Assembly (NCBI GenBank): GCA_028456385.1
Contig: JALNQF010000035.1
Coordinates: forward strand, 124,001-188,000
Reading direction: 5' to 3'
Origin: Ophiosphaerella korrae
Taxonomy: Eukaryota > Ascomycota > Dothideomycetes > Pleosporales > Phaeosphaeriaceae
Length of the DNA stretch: 64,000 nucleotides
Part shown: piece after piece, positions 47,158-58,944 of the stretch
Layout: each line of letters begins with the position of its first letter
How positions within the stretch are numbered: the first letter of the stretch is position 1
Notes under the pieces: generated by a model
The model's database searches: none
What the model was told of the DNA's origin: nothing
The model's input: the letters and a program-made list of their open reading frames with translations, nothing else
Program-made: the position numbers and the translations under genes

Positions 47158-47338
47158 TTGTGACATCGTAGGATGCTGGTAGAAGTAGGAGGCAGGTGGC
47201 GACCCGCAGTCGGTGAGATGAGTTGAAATATATGGTTTGAGTAGCTACATGCCTTATCCGAACTTACTTAGGGCCACCCGCAGAGCCGCTACGCTAACCT
47301 AATGCTCCCTGATCACGTGCGGTTCTACTACACCACAA
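47158..47338. mobile_element. Short TIR element, copy 2 (181 bp)
   Basis: Related to the element at 30061-30271, same orientation. It begins TTGTGACATCGTAGGATG and ends CTACTACACCACAA followed by TA. It is shorter than copy 1 by an internal deletion of about 30 bases, and the left TA is not preserved. Confidence 0.75.
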
Positions 47339-47815
47339 TATATACGGGAATTGCCATCGACCTTGATATGGCTTGTCTCTTTCTCGATCACCTTATGGAA
47401 TTTTCCAAGCGCTTGAAAATATTTTGCGACATCACTTGGAGCACTATTCTCGTTATAATATGACATGTCTTTGTCAGGCTACATCGATTTACCGTTCGTG
47501 AGAGGCTGTTGGCGAGTGGTATCCTACAAGCCCTTACCACGTTCAGACGAATCACAAGAGATATATCTATTAAAGCAATCATCATGAAGACATTACTGGA
47601 TCTAATTTCATGTAACGTCGTTGAGTACCAGATCATTTCTTTGAGAATTAGGTACCATGGAGGGTTTACTTAAAATTATGCCAATCAGCATTCTGACCTC
47701 CCCAGGAGCATAGTAATTTTAAGTAGCAGTTCCGAATCCCTCTGATAACTACCACAGCTCCCCAACCTTCCCTAACAAATAGGTTGTCGGGATCGATATT
47801 ACCAAGAATCCTGTT
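47339..47815. other. Intergenic region, no supported gene
   Basis: 3' flank of the BTB gene; AT-rich, nothing recognised. Confidence 0.45.
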
Positions 47816-48468
47816 TTAGCGACTTCCCGCTGGTCCGCCGGTACGCCATAGTAGATCGTTTCTTAGGTCAGTATTTTGATCCCATATCTTATTCCATGCA
47901 TCTCTGTCGTTTTCATGTAGCTGGACAATGTACTTGCGAGGCCAACACGCGACTAGGGTATCTCGAAGGAATTCCCAGAGCGGCGAACCCACCTGCGTGT
48001 GTTTACAACAATATTCAACACACTCAAGGTCAATGATGGCGTATTTAATGACCTTGTCGCTGTACATCTTGCGAAGGGATGTCATTGCGCAGTTTTTGAA
48101 CTCATCGGCATCGAAGTAATCGCCCAAGACCCAGGCCTTAGCATCTCGAAGCATACGAGTGGGCTTCCCGGAACTAAAGCAGCCAATGTAGTCTCCGCGA
48201 TAAATGTAAACGACAAAGAGCTGGAATGTTTCTCTATCGAGGTCACTAAAGGTGACCTTGTTCTCTTCGCCTTCGCGAAATTCGCTCAGGCGCCTAAAGT
48301 AGCCAGAATGATGCTGCAGCAGTGCCTTCGGGATATTCCATGAAGTCTGGCCATTTGATGAGATCACAGTGACTTCTATGGTAGGACCTGCTAGTCTGCG
48401 ATCATTAATTTGTTTCAAGGATGCTTGGGGTTCAATAAGGTTACCCACAGATTGATGTCGAACGACAT
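47816..48468 (-). CDS. BTB/POZ-domain protein
   Basis: The body of the gene (48395..47816) carries a BTB fold: VTVISSNGQTSWNIPKALL, HHSGYFRRL, FSDLDRETFQLFVVYIYRGDY and a C-terminal helical part. The open frame has no ATG near its start. A 20-base first exon (48468..48449, ATGTCGTTCGACATCAATCT) joined by a 52-base intron to 48395 gives an in-frame 199-residue protein. I chose this start because it places the BTB domain right after the Met. BTB proteins of this fungal type are numerous and mostly uncharacterised; Cullin-3 adaptor or oligomerisation roles are possible. Confidence 0.75.
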
Positions 48469-48726
48469 GATGGAGCCTGAAAGTTACTACTCGTGTGTTA
48501 CTGTTGGGCAGTTTAAGAAAGGTTGGGGTTAAAAGCTAGTGTGAAGAGTTTAAAAGCTGCCGTGGTATGTGGGCATCGCGGCCTCGGCGCTGCAGTAAAA
48601 CAAACGGAACCTGGTGAAGGAGCCTCAACAACGTATCAAATTTTACCTAGACCCTCACCAATGTCACCGATAATCAAAGTGAGTCCAGCCTACGACAAGA
48701 CTCTGGATTGGCAACGCCTCCAACCT

Positions 48727-49869
48727 CTACCAACCGCTACTCATCTCCACAACACTCTCCTCCAACCCATCCCACCCCCTCTCCTTCACCCACTTCAACA
48801 CCTCCTCCGCCCTCTCCATCGGCGCCCTAACCCTATCCTCACCCAAGCCCACCAAATCCTCCGCAAACGCCTTCTTTGGATAATTCCTGCGAAAAATCGC
48901 CAGCAAATCGTTATAATTCCAGCGCTCCACAAGCCCATACAACCGCTCCCCACCAACATCCTCATGAATGAGCGCCGAAATATGCAGCAGCGCCGTATCC
49001 CGCGTCGAAATAAACCACTGCGGCCTAATGCCCTCTGCATACGCCTGGAGATTTTCGCCTGTCCACGCAGCGTACGCCCAGTCGATGGTCGAAGGCTTAC
49101 CCTGGTGTTCAATGAGGACTGGGCCGAAATTCGCGTTGGGAAGCTATCAGGCATAAGTGTGTGACGCGAGAAGGGATGGAAGACAACGCACGATACTATT
49201 CATCACAAACCCCGGCTTATTCTCGTCCATCCACTTCCACATCGCCTTCTCCACCTCGCTCTTCATCGCCGCGTACACGGTCAGTCCCCGCGTCCCGTGT
49301 CGCGCATCTAGCAGCGCCTCGTCATTGTACGAATCCGGCCCGAGCAGAACCTCAGGCCCGGGGCTGAGACGAGGCAGTGTCGCTGCGAAGGACGAGGAAG
49401 TGTACACGAAGCGCTTTACAGACTCTGTCTTCGCACACGCTTCCAGCGCATTGATTCCGGCGCTCACGCCAAACCGCACCGCGTCTTCCACGTCTCCCAG
49501 CCCGCCTACCGGCGCTGCGACGTGGATGAAGCCCTGCACACCTACCCCCCGGTTAGCATGTACTCGATGATCAATTCCATCCTCCCGTCGGTGCCACCCA
49601 TTCATCTCATCCCAAGATTACTCACCGTCAATAACCCCATCGTAGCACCCCTGAACGCCCATATCCGGCACCTCCACAACCTCCAGCCTCCCCTTGCCAA
49701 ACTCCGCGTCAAAGTACGCCTGCACCCAGGATGAGCGCTGTGCATCACGCACAGCGCCGCGCACATGGTAGCCGAAGGATAGAAGGGTTGCGACGATTGT
49801 GCTGCCTATGAGGCCGTTTATGCCTGTGACGAAGATGGTTGCGCCCGGTTTGATGGTGATGGTTGGCAT
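48727..49869 (-). CDS. NAD-dependent epimerase/dehydratase-family reductase (extended SDR)
   Basis: Exons 49869..49626, 49541..49192 and 49143..48727 (introns 84 and 48 bases) give 336 residues. The N-terminal cofactor motif is VTGINGLIGS (residues 14-23), followed by RGAVRD, VEVPDM, HVAAPV and YTSSS. The Tyr/Lys pair is in VYAAMKSEVEK. This pattern is that of extended SDRs related to dihydroflavonol-4-reductase, cinnamoyl-CoA reductase and fungal aldehyde reductases. It probably reduces an aldehyde or ketone with NADPH; substrate unknown. No targeting signal. Confidence 0.88.
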
Positions 49870-51085
49870 GGTGGGGTCGTGATGAGGTAAGCAAATAGGG
49901 GTAAGTAGAATATATGTTGGAAAGACGGGAAAAATTTAACTGGAGAGGTGGTGTGAGATGAGGAATTGTGAAATGGATAGGAGGATTTGAGAGGCAAGGT
50001 AAGAGGGAAGAGGGGTGGGTTAAATGGATGGCGGTGAGCGTCACGCGGGCTTCTGGATTGGGGAAAGCGGGGCAAGCAGGTTGGTGGACAAGATTCGCGT
50101 GCGCAAAAAGAACTGGGGGCTTGATTGGTGTGGAGAAGAAACCGTGGAGTGAGATTTTTTGGCCGCGGGTGTGCAGATAAGTTGTATGTGGAGGGTGATG
50201 TAACTTGGGATTTAGAGGCACTTGGGCACCAAAAAAATGAGACACTTTTCTGATAAGCCAAGCAGATCCTCCGATTACCAAAGTTTGAACTACGGCGGAT
50301 TAGAATTTATAGGTTATAGTGTAATACCTGGTTGAGGTCCTTTGGCACTTTTTATTCTTATGATGGCTATACTAAAACTTCAAACGTTGACGAATATATA
50401 GCTTCTTAGAAAAAGAACTGCTTAGGCCATGAGAAAAGTATCTCAATTTTTTGGCACCCGAGTGAGTTGCGCAAAAGAAACAATACCCACAAGTTGAAAA
50501 AAACCCAAATATTTGCTAAACGTATCTAAAATATACTAATCCGGCCTCCAAAAAGTCTTAGGAATAAAGCCAGTATTGCGGTGACAACAGCCTTTGCAAG
50601 CCAAGTGCGTTATAGCATCCAAAACTTATCAAAAACAATACCTGTCATCGTCCCAACGACAAGAGCCACATAACCTAAAACATACTCGCTCGCTAACTCG
50701 CTTGATTTTATGTCCTCTACTTCTGAATTTAATACGAAGACTATAAATTATAAGGTCAAGTATATCTTGCTTAGTATGGTAAGTAGTTATATAAGAGAAA
50801 GGAGAAGGAAAAGAATGAAAGGATAGATAGGGTCGTAGATAAAAATATATTAGTAAAGTGAGAAGATAGTAAGAGTACGTTATAACGCTAGACGCTATAT
50901 ACAAAAATGGAGAGCGTAGACTCATAACTTATAGCACGCGCACTGCGTCGACGCTAGGATAGTACAGCGTGCATGTAACTACGGAGCAATCGGGGAATCT
51001 AGTACTCATCCAAGGCAGCCCAACTCCAACATCAACCACACTCCAAAACGCTCCGCCAACGCCCCAACTCAGCTCTCTCGCCCAG
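49870..51085. other. Intergenic region, AT-rich, no supported gene
   Basis: Upstream of the reductase and 3' of the FAD oxidase. A 98-residue Tyr-rich minus frame (50629-50925) lies in low-complexity DNA and is not called. Confidence 0.45.
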
Positions 51086-52483
51086 CTACAACCTCGCCCT
51101 CTCCCCCTCCTCTCCTCGCAACACTAACCCCACCGGCCCACCCCGACTCCCATCCCCTTCCCACGCCCCCTCATCCACACGCTCCGGCCACTCCCACCTG
51201 CCCCTAAACTCCTCTGGCGTGCGTCCCTCCACGCACTCAAGTATGCACTCGCCAATAATTGGCAGAAACTTGAACCCATGACCCGACCCGCCCGTCGCGA
51301 CAAACAGCCCCTTGTACACGGGGTGGTACGAGATGAGAAAGTCGCCATCGCGCGTGTCGGTGTACCAGCAGATTTTGGTCTTGGTGAAGGGGCGGGAGGG
51401 CACGGCGAGGGAGGGGTGGATGGCGGATAGGAAGTCGCGGCATTGTACGAGGGCTTCGTGGGGGACGCATTGGGATGGGTCGTCGATGTGGGTATAGGGC
51501 AGGGAGGTAGTGATAGTGTGGGAGGGGTCGTCGGACTCAGGGTGGGGGATGGTGGTTGGGTTGGTGTAGCCGTGGCCGTGGCGGGCGATTTTGAGGAGAC
51601 GGTTTGAGGGGGGAATCATAAAGAGGCCATGGGAGAGGTTGAGAATAGTAGGGCGCGGGGCGAGGGCGGCTTGTTCGGATGCGGAGATGGGCATGTAGCA
51701 GATGGGTTGGCCGGTTGCTTTGCAGATGCCGCGCAGGTCGATGAGCGAGGCGGTCCAGGCGCCTGCTGCGAGGATGGTGAGGTCGGCGTGGAGTTCGGTG
51801 GAGTCGAACAGGCGCACGCCGGATACGGTATTGGTGATGTGGTTGATCATGAGCTTCTTCACGCTGGCCTCTACGAACTCGACGCGCCCGAGCTTCTCAA
51901 CTTTTTCTCGGAGCCATAGCATTGCGCCTTCGGCGTTGGCCCAGCCTGAACTCCAGTTTACATAGCCTGTGCTGCCACTGCCCCACTCGTCCTTGCCTTC
52001 CAGCCCACATGCTCGCTTGATATCTTCAGGCGTGCTCAGGGCCTCGGTCTTGTCGGTACCAATAGCGTTGACATTGGCGAGAGATTTAGAGACGTATTTC
52101 TGCTCTGGACCCCAGGCTGTGATGGCAAGTCCAACCTCATGGTAATGTTCGGGCGCAAAGTCAGTCCGCCATCGTTCCTGGGCGAGGGTAGCAAGGCGAG
52201 TGTAGGGTGCAGCGGCATAATCGGCTCGAATAATACGAGACGAGTCGATCTGTCATCTTTCTGAGCTTCTTTTTGCATAGATATTGAGGTGTGCTTTCGA
52301 CGAAATCTATCAACTTACGCTTGAGCCATCTGGGGTAGGAAATGGCTGGCGATCTATAACTGTGATACTAGTGTGGGCATACTGAGAATTCTTGCACAGC
52401 GCCCAAGCGGTAGACAGGCCAAATGCGCCACTCCCGACAATTATGATAGACGACGGTATTTCTAGAGATGATGAAGACGCCAT
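51086..52483 (-). CDS. FAD-dependent amine/amino-acid oxidase (sarcosine or fructosyl-amine oxidase type)
   Basis: Exons 52483..52319 and 52249..51086 (69-base intron) give 442 residues. The Rossmann motif IIIVGSGAFGLSTAW starts near residue 13. Later landmarks are YVNWSSGWANAEGAMLWL, TILAAGAWT, KICWYTDTRDGDFLI and the C-terminal FVATGGSGHGFKFLPIIGE. The last is typical of monomeric sarcosine oxidase, saccharopine oxidase and fructosyl-amino-acid oxidases. It should oxidise a secondary amine with FAD and O2, giving H2O2. Which amine cannot be told. The C-terminus lacks an obvious SKL-type peroxisomal signal, though it ends RARL. Confidence 0.88.
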
Positions 52484-52815
52484 ATTCGGCAAATGGAGAG
52501 GAAATGGCAGTGGTAGACTGAAGAAGAAAAGACGGAAGACATAACTAAAATCAGGTGGATAGACCTACCGCAATGGTACGATGATCCCACGACTCCGCAA
52601 AAATCAGTCTAATCGCTGGCTGATGGCCCACACGATGCCGATATCGTCGTCAAAACGCGTCGGCTGAACACGGTAGAAGGCTCGTGGGCGGGTGTGCAGG
52701 GGTCTCGGTCCGCTAGGCCGCTACCAAGCCATCGGGTCACGCGAAAAGCTGTCGTGAGGCTCTGTGTGCAAAATATTCAACACCAGCCCGACTCTTGCAC
52801 CTCAATTGCTTCGCC

Positions 52816-53895
52816 ATGGCCAAGCTGCCCAAACTGCCCAAATCAATTCCCAAGAAACGCCTACCAACGCATGTCGCGCTGCCGCTGCATCGACAAGCAC
52901 CGCGCGAGCCGCCTGCTGCTGACCTTCCACTGCCAAATTCCCCAGATTGGCAGCGAGTATGGGCTGAGCGGCCTCGGATATCAGATCTACGGAAGCTGCC
53001 AGAGAATGAATTGAGGTCAACCCATCACCAGGCCAAGATAGGCAGATGGCGACAATGGCCGTTGTTGGGCATTAGCACTATCGCATTCGGCCTGGGCATG
53101 TACGGTGTCATGCTGTATACATCGTTGTCACAGGAGGTAGAGCCCAAGAAGCTGCCGGCAGATCTCTCAGATCGCTTCGACAGGGAAGCTGAAGGCTACG
53201 ACGAAAAGGTTGACCTCTCGGAATCACTGCTCTTACTAACATCGAAGCGAAAGAAGCTCACAGCCATGGCCAAGGGCCATGTACTGGAAGTCGCAGTCGG
53301 CACCGGCAGGAACATTCCGTACTACAAGACGAAACAGTGTGCAACCGTGACGCTGCTCGATGCAAGCGGACCAATGCTGGCAGTGGCAAAGCGAAAGTGG
53401 GTTGACACTCACAAGGAGTACTTTGGCCGCGTCAACTTCAAGCAGCAGTCTGCTCTGGATCCCATCTATCCTCCATACGGTGCAAACGAGGGCTATGACA
53501 CCGTCATACAGACCATGGGCCTCTGCTCGACCCCGGAACCCACCAAGCTACTGCTAAACATAGAAGCGTGCACTCATGAGGATGGTCAGATACTGCTCCT
53601 GGAGCATGGAAAGTCGCATTACAACTGGCTCAACGACCTGCTAGATAAGACTGCGCCGGCGCATGCTGACGAGCATGGATGCTGGTGGAACAAGGACATT
53701 GGCAAGATCGTCGAGGAGAGCGGGCTCCAGGTGGTGAACATCAAGCGATACAACTTTGGAACCACCTGGTGGCTAGAACTGAAGCCGCGACAAGGCATTC
53801 GAAAGCAGACTGCAGAAGCGCTAGTAAGTGAGCAGCCGCCGGTTGCGCAAACCGAGGCCCCAGCCACGCCAAAATCGTGGTTACTATGGAGATGA
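52816..53895 (+). CDS. OMS1-like mitochondrial methyltransferase
   Basis: An intronless frame of 359 residues from the ATG at 52816; an open stretch upstream lacks an ATG. A basic, Pro-rich N-terminus suits a mitochondrial presequence. A membrane helix follows at about 80-105 (LLGISTIAFGLGMYGVML), then a class I SAM-dependent methyltransferase fold. Its motif I is VLEVAVGTGRNIPYY, with LLDASGPML next and DTVIQTMGLCSTPEP as the post-I/motif II region. Layout matches yeast Oms1 of the inner mitochondrial membrane, linked genetically to Oxa1 and respiratory-chain assembly. Substrate unknown. Confidence 0.82.
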   Translation: MAKLPKLPKSIPKKRLPTHVALPLHRQAPREPPAADLPLPNSPDWQRVWAERPRISDLRKLPENELRSTHHQAKIGRWRQWPLLGISTIAFGLGMYGVMLYTSLSQEVEPKKLPADLSDRFDREAEGYDEKVDLSESLLLLTSKRKKLTAMAKGHVLEVAVGTGRNIPYYKTKQCATVTLLDASGPMLAVAKRKWVDTHKEYFGRVNFKQQSALDPIYPPYGANEGYDTVIQTMGLCSTPEPTKLLLNIEACTHEDGQILLLEHGKSHYNWLNDLLDKTAPAHADEHGCWWNKDIGKIVEESGLQVVNIKRYNFGTTWWLELKPRQGIRKQTAEALVSEQPPVAQTEAPATPKSWLLWR

Positions 53896-56155
53896 GAAAG
53901 CGTCGTGTAGCCTTAGGCACAGGCTAGCTCGCGGGGAGAGCTGCGGGCTGCAATTACAACAAGATAATAATTTGGTGACGATAACCGTATCCGGAACTCT
54001 GCCAGAAATAGAGTTCAGGGATTGTAAACGCGACGTCGAGTCAGAGAGTTGACTCGTTGAATGGAGGGGTTGATGGCCCGATTCAGTGGATCCCCAGATA
54101 TGAGAAGCGGATTGGAGAACCATGACAGCAGGTCAAGCGAGATCCACGGTCAGGATTGCGGAGAAGACGATATTCGACGAACTTGTGACACGACAAGAGT
54201 TGGCACGGCCAAACTTTGAGCTCTTTCTGTCTAGGCAGGCAACGGGCAACTTTGCTATCTGGTGCATCTGCATGGCCAAATGGTCACCTTGTCAAGTCAG
54301 GCATGGTAATCGCTGACATGCAGCCGCGATCAATCTACTATCGGCAGGCGATTGCATAAAGGACAGCAAACAAACGCTTCACCGTCTATCTGCTCGGCTT
54401 TCAGCAACTGCCTCATTGATGCATCTTTCGTCTGGGGAAGGCGGAGCGCATCCGCAAGACGGTTTGCTAACAGCTCAAGTTTGGCGCAAGACTATGTGTT
54501 CCCCACAAAAGGTGACGCTGTGTTGCACATGCATACCGGACCTGGCGCAATACGCCTGTCCCGGTTGGGCAAAGACGAGCGTGCGTCCCCTGCCAATCAA
54601 GACAGTAGTGGAACATGGCGTGTGTGGTGTTCCAGAACGGAAGCGCTGCGGGTGCACAGGTGGTGAAACGAAAGGGATCCAGAAGGGGAAACCTGTGTTG
54701 ATATAGAAACCAAGCGCCAGGTGGATGCGACGTGGTGTTGCTGCGTGTTTGGGCATGGGCGAACTGCCGAGTGGTGGTCGGGTTGGCCGCACAGATTGCG
54801 ATGCCGAGAGAAACGGCATGGCGAAAGCCGGACAGAGAAAAAAAAAATTATAAAGAAAAAAGATACAATGTACCCTCACCGCCCAAGGAATGCCCTTGCA
54901 GGCGTTGAGGCTAAATGGGCTTGTGGAGCTAGGCGAAACAGGGGTGCCTGGACACTGGACCAAGATGATATGCACGCAGCATCAAATTCCCGGAAACTGT
55001 CCAACCACTCGCGTCGAGCGTGTTTGGTTGTGCTGCTTGGGGAACGGAAGGGGAGGTGGGTGAGGCGGTCAGCCTGGAGACAGCTGGTCGTGGGCCGTCT
55101 GGACGGTGGCCATGGAGGTGCGAGGGCTGATCAACGAGGTGATGAGGTCACGACGGGGGGGATGGAGGGGCAGATTACTTTTTGGCTAATGGACTGATGG
55201 ACGGATAGACTGATAGGAGGCTACTATGGCAAGTAGTGTGAACGATCTGGCTTGGGGAGCACATGGCAGCGCGGTTGTGAGGCTCTCATTGTGCCCAAAG
55301 CGCGCGGGCAGTGGTGGTGCTATGGTAGTGGCAGAATGGGGATTGGCCGAGAAAGCGAGAGTGGTGGCTCGACGTTGGAGTGGCCATCCGGTGCTGCTGC
55401 CTTGTGCTTGTCGACATGTGCCAGGCGGCGGACTGTTGCCAGCCCCTGGCATGCACAGCGAAACTGGATGGGCCATGGACGGCTCTAAAACGGGACCAAG
55501 AGTAGTCGCATGCTGTCATACCCCTACACATTCACCCTACGCACGGTCGCCTAGCAGGCCCTAGTCGGGCTTCTTCTCCACCTCGACTCCGTTTCTTTCT
55601 TCGTCGCATCGCATCGCTCCCCTCCCCTCCTATCCTGTCCTATCCCTCTGTCCTGCTTCTTGACTCTTGGTTCTTGAACGCTCTCAGGGACGACGCCCAT
55701 CGCCTGTTCTGTCTTGCGTGTGTGTTGCTTGCGTGCTGTATTGTAGAAGCGCAGCCGCCTATCACATTGCTGCCTTTTTTAGCTGAGGCAACAAAGCCCT
55801 CCCTCACGCGGTTGCGTATTCACTGCTCAGGAGGCAAATCGCCCACTTTCACGCTGCCACTGCCGTCAACGTCAATATCAACATCGCCACCAACGCCATC
55901 TTTATCTGTCTCATCTGCACGCCGGCTCTGCTGCAAACGTCGCACACTACGTCTCCAGCAGCCATCCAGCGCCAGGGTATTCTGCTATAAGCTGCAGTGT
56001 TGCTGCATTCCAGAGCCAATCGCCAGTCTGCCATCGCACAGCAACAACGCTTTTGGCTGCATCGCCTCCTGCCAGCCTCAATAATTTCTCCCTTTCCTTC
56101 TCGTCGTCCCTCCTTCTCCTCCACGGCTGCTGCCCCCGTCTATCCCAGCGCCGCC
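53896..56155. other. Long upstream region of the winged-helix gene, no supported protein gene
   Basis: 2.26 kb with GC-rich, strand-biased blocks, a poly-A stretch near 54840 and a pyrimidine-rich run from 55570 that looks like a long 5' leader. Open frames of 70-160 residues overlap on several strands and look random. Confidence 0.5.
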
Positions 56156-57411
56156 ATGGGATACAACACACGGCGCAAGTCGCTGTCGCTGCCCTCGCTG
56201 GGCATCCATCTGCCTGGCGCCTCGCGGTCGCCGCGCTCACCGCCTTCCGTCGCCGACGGTCAGCACACAGCCAAAAAGGTCAAACGCACACATTCGGCCT
56301 CCATGTCCCTCCTGGCCTCCTCGCCCCGCACGGTCACTCTGCGCTTCGACGAGCAACGGCCCAAGACGTCAGGCCGCGCTGCTGACACCCCGCCACCGTC
56401 GCCAGGCGGCCACTCGGGCCACTCCAAGGTCGACACCCAGGGCATCGACGACGAGATCGTGGTTGGCGTGATTGAGCAGCTCGAGAAGACGGGCAACCGG
56501 CCGCACCTGCTCAAGGAACTCGCCCTGGTCCTGTCGCCCACCATTCCCATTGTTGAGAGGTACGTACCTTCGGTGCCACAGACTGCCTGCCTGTGCTGAC
56601 CTGCCACAGCTCTGCGAACCCCGCTGCCATTATCTCGTCGCGGCTGGCCACTTACCTCAAGCGCAACTGGACCGCCCTGTCTCGCTGTCCCCTCGATAAG
56701 AAGCTCGTCGGCACCCACCCTAAGCGCGTCTACTACTTCCTCAGCACCAGCCCCCACCAGCCTATCCCCACAGACGCCGGCAACATTGCGTCTATCGCGC
56801 GCATTGTTACCCCCTCGCTGTCATCTGCCGCTTCCGAAGAAGAGGATGTCGACGCACGGTCACGGGATCGCATGTCGCCGTCGCCAGAGCTCGACCTGTC
56901 CGACTACGACGAGAACAGCATCGACCCGTTTTCGAGCCAGAGCCACCCGCCGACCTCGGCTAATATTGCCAACAACCGACGCGCGCAGTCGCCGCCATTA
57001 GAAAAGGACGAGCGCGAGTTCACCCAGACTGCTTCCTTCCTGCAGCAACGGCGGAGGAGCCAGGAGGCCGAGCGCAAACGGTCTGCCAGCGCGTCTGTCG
57101 AGCCGGCGCAGAATGTCGACGTTGATATGGACGAGGTACACGCTACCGTTGAGGAGACGGAAGAGAGCGCGGCGAGGAAGAACTCAGAGATGGCCGTGGC
57201 CCTCTTTGGCCAGATGGATGTCCCTCCCACCTTCCCAACAACGTTTGCGCCCAGCAGCCCAGCACTGAAGCCAGTGCTTCACATCGAAATGCCCCCACCA
57301 TTATTCAAGCCCCACGCGCTCCAGCTCGACCTAGATGACCTGGACTGGGCGATGAAGAGCCCCGAGACGATCGAGCTTGACGAACTCGACGTACTCTTTG
57401 GCGAATACTAA
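56156..57411 (+). CDS. Gds1-type winged-helix protein
   Basis: Exons 56156..56559 and 56610..57411 (50-base intron) give 401 residues. The N-terminus is basic and Ser-rich with nuclear-localisation-like KKVKR. The winged-helix domain spans about 97-185: DDEIVVGVIEQLEKTG, LLKELALVLSPTIPIVER, the splice site, SSRLATYLKRNWTALS and GTHPKRVYYFLS. The remainder is disordered and acidic, ending in conserved-looking LDDLDWAMKSPETIELDELD. It resembles fungal Gds1-family nuclear regulators; the yeast gene affects growth on nonfermentable carbon. Targets unknown. The long leader upstream suggests complex control. Confidence 0.75.
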
Positions 57412-58944
57412 CATGACAGCACAACAACAATTTGGACGTCAGGCGGCCACGAAGTTACGACCATTTCCTTGCCCTCTCAACTTCTCTATTCTCAGTGATA
57501 TCATTTATTAAGTCATTTTCCTTGGTTGCAAGCGAATGTCGTAGATGGGTTCTATCTCGCCGCTCACGCTGCACGATACACTCTGGAGTGGGATTTATAA
57601 TACAGGATGGAGTTCAGTGGCTGGTCTCTGGGGTTTACGGGATCACTTGCGCTGGATGATGATTACTTGTACGATTAGCTGTTGAGTGTATGAATGCGCG
57701 TTAGGGATTGGGCCGAGGCACTGGATGTTGCTCGACAGATCTAATGGGCGCTGTAGAATTAGCACGCGAGGACTGGAACGATGCCTAGATAAAAAGCTTG
57801 ACGAAATTGAAAAACAGTGAATAGCTTCGACTTGTTCGACTTGTTCGACTTGTTCGACTTGCTCGACTTGACCGACTTGACCGACTTGCCGGAGCCGTGG
57901 TGCTCCCGAGGTCCCTGTTCACCGCCTTTACTTCAACAATAGACTGGAGATAGTCAGGTATGGGTATAGGCAGGTGTATTATGCAGCTAACCCGGCGCTG
58001 GCATGATGCGAATGCAACAACACAGAAAATTGGGCCCTGACCGACTGGCATCGCGCGCCCAAGCGCCCTGGGTGGAGCCGCACCCGCTGGATAGCCAGTC
58101 TATCCCTGACCACTATGCCTTGGCGCTGGGATGAAGAAGTTGCCGTCCAAAATGTTGCACATGTATTTTCAGTTCGACACCATCCGAGCAGCATTGAGAC
58201 GGGTGACCATATCAAACAACTTCAGGCCGTCAGGCAAACACTGCCCCATGGTTTGGCCGCCTCATTCCCAGCCCACACAGTTCGCAGGAGGCCGTTAAGT
58301 AGAGGAGGCTGGTGCGTGGGTGATCAGACCGCAAGCGACCCAATGATCTAAGCCTAGAGGAACGACGCCCAACCTCGCATCTAGGAGCGCGACACACGTC
58401 TCGATCCCCCATTCATCCTCTTTTTGAGTCATCTGCAGTCTTCTGGAACCACTGTGCTGCGTTGCGCAACCTGCTGCACGATCCTGGTGTAGCTTGGCGA
58501 CCCATCACGCTCGAGTATCCCCAACACCACCACGGCCTGGCCAATCTGAAAGAGTGGGCAGACCGCACCGCAACGCGAATCAAAGAGCTTCGGAATTTGG
58601 ATTGGACTCTCAATTAAACACTGAGGCAAGCGCGCGATTCTGGACCGGCCCGCACACGTGGATTAACTGCCCTTTTTGGTTTCAGGTCGGCATCGGACAA
58701 CGCATATCACCTTCGCTAGCTGCTGCCGACATCAGTCGACCACGTCTATACAGTCAACGCCCACGTCGCAACCACAGTCAGAGCCATATTGCCCAGCGAC
58801 GTCTACGGCCACATTCACAAGTGGCTCGACCACGCAGAAGTGGCCTCTTTAACTACAAACTCCGACTTGGACTATCTTTCCTCGTCGCTGTCCGACTCGT
58901 CTTCTAATTTCACCCCAAAACGGAAAAATAAAAGACCCAAAGAT
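57412..58944. other. Intergenic region containing a 9-bp tandem repeat
   Basis: No supported gene apart from the minisatellite at 57827-57889. An open stretch from 58789 leads in frame into the next gene without an ATG and could be coding if an upstream exon exists. Confidence 0.5.
57827..57889. repeat. 9-bp minisatellite, unit TTCGACTTG and variants
   Basis: About seven head-to-tail units: four of TTCGACTTG, then CTCGACTTG, then two of ACCGACTTG. The variants are grouped at one side, as in arrays that grow by local duplication. Confidence 0.88.

Noticed and set aside
50629..50925. 98-residue minus frame rich in Tyr, Leu and Ser that looks membrane-like.
   Set aside because: Low-complexity AT-rich DNA gives such hydrophobic frames by chance; no start context or family.
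54475..55564. Several overlapping frames of 80-166 residues in the region before the winged-helix gene.
   Set aside because: They overlap on both strands in GC-rich DNA and show no domain; more likely leader or spacer.
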